A DNA stretch of 17,634 nucleotides, taken from an uncultured Clostridia bacterium. Lineage in GTDB: Bacteria > Bacillota > Clostridia > Christensenellales > UBA1242. The DNA lies in assembly GCA_944372595.1 (NCBI GenBank), contig CALVZT010000008.1:1-17634 (forward strand). Direction: 5' to 3'. The position numbers and the translations under genes were made by a program. Below, piece after piece: positions 13,308 to 17,634 of the stretch. The notes below the pieces were generated by a model that worked only from the letters and a program-made list of their open reading frames with translations, searched no databases and was not told the DNA's origin. Each line of letters opens with the position of its first letter. Position 1 is the first letter of the stretch.

Positions 13308-15365
13308 TTACTTATAACGACATTTCAAATCACAGTTATTACAATTATGAGTGCATTTATTTTTTCTAAATACTAAATAAGATATGCTAGCAATTATTAT
13401 TATCCCACCAATAATAATAAATATAGTTGCCCATTTATATATTTTTATAAGTTTTGCCAAATTATATACAACAAAGCACAATAAATAACAACTTGTAAAT
13501 TGAATTATAATAGCCAAAATAGTGTTTTTAAATCCAACCTCCTTTTTCAAAACACTTATAGTAGATATACAAGGCATATAGAACAATACAAATAACATAA
13601 AAACGAAAGCGGTTAATGTATCAAAAGTAATTATGCTGCCCGCAATCAAAGATGACCCAACTGCCAAATTAAAATTGTTTCCATTAGGCACTCCATTAAT
13701 AATAGCAATCGAAGATACAATCATTTCTTTTGCAATAATACCGGTAATAAGACTTGCACCAATACCCCAATTGTTTAAGCCAATTGGAGCTAAGATTGGA
13801 CTTATAAATTGTCCCATTTGTTGAAGCATTGATCCATTTGTTGTATATTTAAGACTAAAAGAAAAATTTTGTAAAATCCACACAATAACCGATAAAGACA
13901 TCAATAAAAGTCCTACTCTTGTGATAAATTGTTTACAATTTTTATATAGCGACCTTAATAACAATATTATTGAAGGACGTCTATATGGAGCAAATTCCAT
14001 AATAAATGCGGGGGTATGTGGATATTTCTTATTTAAAAATATACTGATAATTATAGCAATAATGATGTTAATTAGATATAGCAAAAAAATTATAGCAAAA
14101 TTACCACCAAAAAATGCTGTACACATAATAATAAACAATGGTAATTTAGCACTACAAGACATAAAAGGAGTTAGCATTGCAGTCTTGATATGGCTATTTC
14201 CTTCCAAATTTCTACTAGTTAGCACAGCCGTAGTCGAGCAACCAAAGCCCATCAATAGACTAAAAATACTTTTACCATTAAGTCCAATTCTTCCCAACAA
14301 ATCGTCAAAGAAAAAAGCAATTCTTGACATATAACCACTATCTTCAAGTATTGTTAGACATAAAAACAGCATCGCAATTTGTGGTAAAAAACTAAGCAGT
14401 CCTCCAACCCCTCCAACTACTGCCGTTGCAAATAGTTGAGATACCCAATTAGGTGCGACACCATCAATCCATTTCATCAATGGACTAAAAATAATATTTG
14501 TAAAATTTTTCAATGCTTCGGACAAAAATTGCCCAAAAGAAGAAAAAGTAACAAAAAACATCAAAAAAAATAATACAAAGAATATTGGTAATGCTAAATA
14601 TTTATTAAGAAATATATTGTCCAATTTGCTTTCTGCAAACACGCAAGGCACATAACATTTTGACAAAATTTCACTTATGTAATCATAACGTAATCTTGCA
14701 ATATATTCAACACTATTAATATTTTTGAGTAACTTTTGTATTTGAATCATCTCGCTTTTTTGCAATTCAAAACTAAGATTTTGTTCAAGTAAATTAACAG
14801 CCAACAGTATGGGATTAATGTTATTTTTTTTTGCACTGTTTTCGACTGTCATTGCGACTGATAAAACTAACTTGTCTTTTAGATAAGGAATACTCTTTTG
14901 CACTGCCTTAAAAGCAAGCAAATTGTCAATATCTTCTTTTGATTTTGCTGACATTTGATATGCACTAAAACAAGATATTTGGTTGAATTTATCAATATCT
15001 AGTTTTGCTTTTTTTATTGTTGAATTTATTACAAGTACAGTATTAATACCTTTTTCTTGTAACTGTAATGACATGTATAAATTTCTTTTAAGATTATCAC
15101 AGTCAACAATATTAAAGACTTTATCATATTTTTGGTTAAGCAAATAATCAACGGTTACTTTTTCTTCATCAGTAAATGGGCACAATGAAAATGTGCCCGG
15201 TAAATCAACGAATATATATTCTTTACCCCTAATACGTACTTTTTTTTGTTTGTCAGCAACCGTAACTCCTTGCCAATTTCCAACGTGTTCAAAACTATGC
15301 GTAAGGGTATTAAATAATGTTGTTTTGCCAGTATTGGGATTACCCACTAAAATTATCTTATTCAC
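13308..15365 (-). CDS. feoB: Ferrous iron transporter B with fused Cys-rich tail
   Basis: 685 residues. The N-terminal G domain has G1 GNPNTGKT (8-15), GVTV, G3 DLPG (54-57) and G5 SAK (139-141). G4 reads N114-S-T-I117, not N-x-x-D, losing the aspartate that selects guanine. The membrane part follows from about residue 250, with the gate and core motifs LSFLPQIAMLFLCLTILED, GYMSR, GLNGKS, LLMGFGCSTTAVLTSRNLE and SCSAKLP. It imports Fe2+ across the inner membrane. After the normal FeoB end there is an extra helix (YKWATIFIIIGGIIIIASIS) and a tail with C-x3-C-x2-C-x3-C, like the small FeoB-associated Cys-rich membrane protein. It starts with GTG, in an 8-base overlap (GTGAATAA) with feoA, after GAGGTG. 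Confidence 0.95.
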   Translation of the reverse strand: MNKIILVGNPNTGKTTLFNTLTHSFEHVGNWQGVTVADKQKKVRIRGKEYIFVDLPGTFSLCPFTDEEKVTVDYLLNQKYDKVFNIVDCDNLKRNLYMSLQLQEKGINTVLVINSTIKKAKLDIDKFNQISCFSAYQMSAKSKEDIDNLLAFKAVQKSIPYLKDKLVLSVAMTVENSAKKNNINPILLAVNLLEQNLSFELQKSEMIQIQKLLKNINSVEYIARLRYDYISEILSKCYVPCVFAESKLDNIFLNKYLALPIFFVLFFLMFFVTFSSFGQFLSEALKNFTNIIFSPLMKWIDGVAPNWVSQLFATAVVGGVGGLLSFLPQIAMLFLCLTILEDSGYMSRIAFFFDDLLGRIGLNGKSIFSLLMGFGCSTTAVLTSRNLEGNSHIKTAMLTPFMSCSAKLPLFIIMCTAFFGGNFAIIFLLYLINIIIAIIISIFLNKKYPHTPAFIMEFAPYRRPSIILLLRSLYKNCKQFITRVGLLLMSLSVIVWILQNFSFSLKYTTNGSMLQQMGQFISPILAPIGLNNWGIGASLITGIIAKEMIVSSIAIINGVPNGNNFNLAVGSSLIAGSIITFDTLTAFVFMLFVLFYMPCISTISVLKKEVGFKNTILAIIIQFTSCYLLCFVVYNLAKLIKIYKWATIFIIIGGIIIIASISYLVFRKNKCTHNCNNCDLKCRYK

Positions 15366-15609
15366 ACTTCACCTCAACACATTCAAGTTGTTTGCGTTTA
15401 ATTGCTAATAAGTAATTATTTATTTTTACAAGCAATACACCTTTGAATATTGACTTTCTGACAATTACGACTTCGCTCCCTATAACAAAACCCAATTCGC
15501 ACAATCTACGAACTTGCTTTACTTCACCATTAATATTAGTAACGAGATATTTAGTTTTTATATTACCATCGCTAAGCCTCATACTTAATTTTATTAAATA
15601 ACTTGTCAT
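15358..15609 (-). CDS. feoA: Ferrous iron transport protein A
   Basis: 83 residues, a single SH3-like FeoA domain. Motifs are KYLVTNING, VRRLCELGFVIGSEVVIV (the conserved RRL-ELG-PG-V core) and YLLAIKRKQLECVEVK at the end. FeoA is a small cytoplasmic partner needed for FeoB activity. It precedes feoB with an 8-base overlap, so the two are translationally coupled. The start is uncertain: ATG 15609 has no Shine-Dalgarno site, and ATG 15582 (MRLSDGNIKTKYLV) gives the more usual FeoA start but also lacks a clear one. A TATAAT and a palindrome lie just upstream. It is divergent from the VirD4-type gene. Confidence 0.9.
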   Translation of the reverse strand: MTSYLIKLSMRLSDGNIKTKYLVTNINGEVKQVRRLCELGFVIGSEVVIVRKSIFKGVLLVKINNYLLAIKRKQLECVEVKCE

Positions 15610-15610
15610 T

Positions 15611-15633
15611 TAATACACATAATGTATATTATA
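15611..15633 (-). promoter_or_regulatory. feoAB promoter -10 and likely iron-repressor operator
   Basis: Minus-strand TATAAT at 15633-15628, start expected near 15621. The forward sequence AATACACATAATGTATATT (15612-15630) is a palindrome centred on A15621 with 8 of 9 pairs matching; the next outer pair (15611/15631) also matches. A dyad of this length over the start site of feoA is where a Fur- or DtxR-type repressor would bind. Confidence 0.55.
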
Positions 15634-15656
15634 TCGTTAAATGTTTTTTAATTTAG

Positions 15657-15686
15657 TTGCAAAAATATTAATAAATATTATATACT
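15657..15686 (+). promoter_or_regulatory. Promoter of the VirD4-like gene
   Basis: TTGCAA (15657-15662), 18 bp spacer, TATACT (15681-15686). GAGGAGG at 15704-15710 precedes the ATG at 15716. Confidence 0.5.
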
Positions 15687-15715
15687 AAGTAAGAAATATG
15701 TTCGAGGAGGATATA

Positions 15716-17634
15716 ATGCCTAAATTTGTAAAAGTTTTATTATCAATGTTGGGCTTTGCCTTTTTGGGATTAATCATTGGAATTATTTTATCGGGATTTG
15801 TTAAATATAACAAATTTTCTTTTGACTTTGCATTAGCAGGCGACCCAATGACACTACTTTTAATGTTTTTAGGATTTGGTTGTGGATTACTACTTTTCCT
15901 TAACAAAAAACATGACAAAGGTATGGGCGAACTTGGAGCCAAAGATAAATCTGGTAAAAAGATTGACCAATTTTTTGATAGCCGTTGGGTAACTGAAAAA
16001 GAATTAAGAAGCGAGAAAAAATATAACTTCAATACTTGGACAACAATAAGATCGAGCAAAGATGGTATGTTGATTAGATCTCAAGTTACTTCTAACAATC
16101 TATTAATTAATTTGTTTAAGCCGATACACGCTCTCGTTTTCGGTACAACCGGTACTGGTAAAACTGAACGTTTCGTAATACCTATGATACAAGTAAACGC
16201 TTCGACAAAAACAAAACCTAATTTTATTGTTACCGACCCAAAGGGCGAATTATATACAAAAAACTATAATAAATTAATTCAAGAAGGTTATCAGGTCAAA
16301 ACTCTTAACCTAAGAGAACCATTTTCAAGCGTAAGATGGAACCCGCTTGATAACTCATATTTAAAGTATCAAGAAGCACATCGTTTAAGGGAAAGAGTTA
16401 TTACTAGACGTAATATCAATCCAGCTGACCTTAATCTTAAAATTATTTCTAATGAATACAATAATATTTGGTATGAATTTGACGGAGTTGCCTACCCTAA
16501 CGAAGAAATGCTAAATACCGACCTCGAATCAAAAAAGACACAACTAATCGACCAAGCCGAAAATGAACTTAGAGATATTGCAGCAATTATGTGTCCAATT
16601 GAAGATAAAAACTCACCAGTATGGGAACGTGGTGCCCAAGATTTCATATATGGAACAATGCTTGCTATGTTAGAAGACAGTGTTGTACCAGAACTTGGAA
16701 TGACAAGAGAAAAGTTTAATTTTTACAATCTTCAAAAAATATGCAACTACAAAGATAATGACCCAGACAACCCATACAAAACTTTAAGACAATATTTCAT
16801 GGGTAGAAGTAAATTTTCAAAAGTACAAGCCCTCACTAGTACCGCAATAAATAACGCTCCAACTACTACTAGGTCGTTTATGGGTATTGTTGGTACCGCC
16901 CTTAAATTATTTAATGATACTGGTATGTGTTACCTTACTAGTTATAACGAAATGGAATTTGATAGTTTTGCAACTAAACCAACTGCATTCTTTATAATTA
17001 TTCCAGATGAGAAAGAATCTCGTCATGGTATTGCAACAATGTGTATCTCGCAGTTGTATAACAAACTTGTTGAACTCGCCAGTGGCTTCCCTGATTTGTC
17101 ACTACCAAGAACAACATACTTCCTATTAGATGAATTTGCAAACTTGCCAAAAATTAATAAAATAGACAATATGATAACAGTATCAAGAAGTAGAAATATA
17201 TTCTTTGCCCTTGTAATTCAGTCATACAGTCAGTTGAATGCTAAATATGGTGATGATATAGCTGAGACCCTTAAAGGCAACTGCCCTATCAAAATTTTCA
17301 TCGGAACTGACGACGCCAAGACTTGTAAAGAATTTTCTGAACAATGTGGAACTGTTACATTACAAACAACTTCTACAAGCGAAAGTAAACAAAAAGATGA
17401 GACAAATAAATCAACGAATGTAAGTACAACTTCTCGTCCATTGATTTATCCAGACGAACTTAGCCATTTGAATAATGTTTTGAATACAACAGATTATATA
17501 ATTGTAAAAAATCTTGGTGAATTCCCAATCAAAGTTAAAAGCACATATGCTTGGGCAACTCCAATGTTTAATACAAAAAAATACGAAGCACCATATACTA
17601 TTTCAAAATCACTTGATGAAGAAAAAGTAATGTA
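15716..17634 (+). CDS. VirD4/TraG-family type IV coupling protein, partial or ending at the window edge
   Basis: 639 codons run to the window end, leaving two bases (TA), which could begin a stop or another codon. There are two membrane helices (about 5-29 and 44-62). Walker A GTTGTGKT is at 143-150, with FIVTDPKGELYTK just after and NPLDNSYL. Walker B FLLDEFANLP (D472, E473) and VIQSYSQL are the RecA-like ATPase core of coupling proteins. These proteins bring relaxase-bound DNA or protein substrates to a type IV secretion channel. A long insert at about 225-290 (charged, EFDGVAYPNEEM) lies between the boxes, and a Ser/Thr/Lys-rich linker lies near 555-575. The start is fixed by GAGGAGG. No relaxase, integrase or other T4SS gene is visible, and base composition matches the surroundings. 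Confidence 0.92.
   Translation, partial: MPKFVKVLLSMLGFAFLGLIIGIILSGFVKYNKFSFDFALAGDPMTLLLMFLGFGCGLLLFLNKKHDKGMGELGAKDKSGKKIDQFFDSRWVTEKELRSEKKYNFNTWTTIRSSKDGMLIRSQVTSNNLLINLFKPIHALVFGTTGTGKTERFVIPMIQVNASTKTKPNFIVTDPKGELYTKNYNKLIQEGYQVKTLNLREPFSSVRWNPLDNSYLKYQEAHRLRERVITRRNINPADLNLKIISNEYNNIWYEFDGVAYPNEEMLNTDLESKKTQLIDQAENELRDIAAIMCPIEDKNSPVWERGAQDFIYGTMLAMLEDSVVPELGMTREKFNFYNLQKICNYKDNDPDNPYKTLRQYFMGRSKFSKVQALTSTAINNAPTTTRSFMGIVGTALKLFNDTGMCYLTSYNEMEFDSFATKPTAFFIIIPDEKESRHGIATMCISQLYNKLVELASGFPDLSLPRTTYFLLDEFANLPKINKIDNMITVSRSRNIFFALVIQSYSQLNAKYGDDIAETLKGNCPIKIFIGTDDAKTCKEFSEQCGTVTLQTTSTSESKQKDETNKSTNVSTTSRPLIYPDELSHLNNVLNTTDYIIVKNLGEFPIKVKSTYAWATPMFNTKKYEAPYTISKSLDEEKVM

Noticed and set aside
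13921..14334. A 137-codon plus-strand frame inside feoB
   Set aside because: It lies antisense to conserved FeoB membrane motifs, lacks a ribosome site, and its hydrophobic residues mirror the opposite strand.
15685..16059. A 124-codon minus-strand frame under the VirD4-like gene
   Set aside because: It is antisense to the coupling protein N-terminus and its ribosome site, with no start signals of its own.

Overview
The window is low-GC chromosomal DNA from a Gram-positive bacterium, most likely an uncultured, anaerobic Clostridia-like member of the Firmicutes (Bacillota). The evidence is very AT-rich DNA, strong Shine-Dalgarno sites (GGAGG type), encoded CCA ends on the tRNAs, a spoIVA gene (known only from endospore-forming lineages), and rubrerythrin plus Feo ferrous iron uptake, which fit an anaerobe. 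I cannot name the genus.

Layout. 1-459 (-): a Nudix hydrolase cut by the window edge. It diverges from a membrane-anchored TIM-barrel, glycosidase-like protein (611-1447, +). 1439-6025 (-): a compact operon read MFS transporter, ABC ATPase, ABC permease, an unrecognised 283-residue protein that may be ADP-ribosyltransferase-like, then a truncated membrane-protein fragment. 6126-6432: tRNA-His with promoter and terminator, followed by a GC-rich structured segment that repeats the tRNA 3' end. 6520-8217: a GNAT acetyltransferase (+), a DUF378 protein (-) and a TMEM164/YwaF-like membrane protein (-). 8290-8747: two divergent tRNA units, Lys-Leu (-) and Gln (+), with near-consensus promoters back to back. 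8802-10323 (+): rubrerythrin and a DegV-family lipid-binding protein. 10355-15609 (-): spoIVA, der and feoAB. 15716-17634 (+): the first 639 codons of a VirD4/TraG-type coupling protein that reaches the window end.

How the genes work together. FeoA and FeoB overlap by 8 bp and make one ferrous-iron importer; a near-perfect 19-21 bp palindrome between the feoA -10 box and its start codon looks like an iron-repressor operator. The ABC ATPase and permease also overlap by 8 bp and form an exporter. SpoIVA is the spore-coat basement-layer ATPase and has a SigE-like promoter. Der is a ribosome-assembly GTPase. The MFS gene and the TIM-barrel gene have promoters whose predicted start falls on the ATG, suggesting leaderless mRNAs.

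Most of the window is ordinary chromosome. The stretches that deserve attention are the tRNA-His repeat/structured element, the feo operator and unusual FeoB, the possible leaderless promoters, the unrecognised protein in the ABC operon, and the isolated VirD4 gene. No gap over 300 bases lacks a feature. I see no CRISPR array, insertion sequence, integrase or rRNA.
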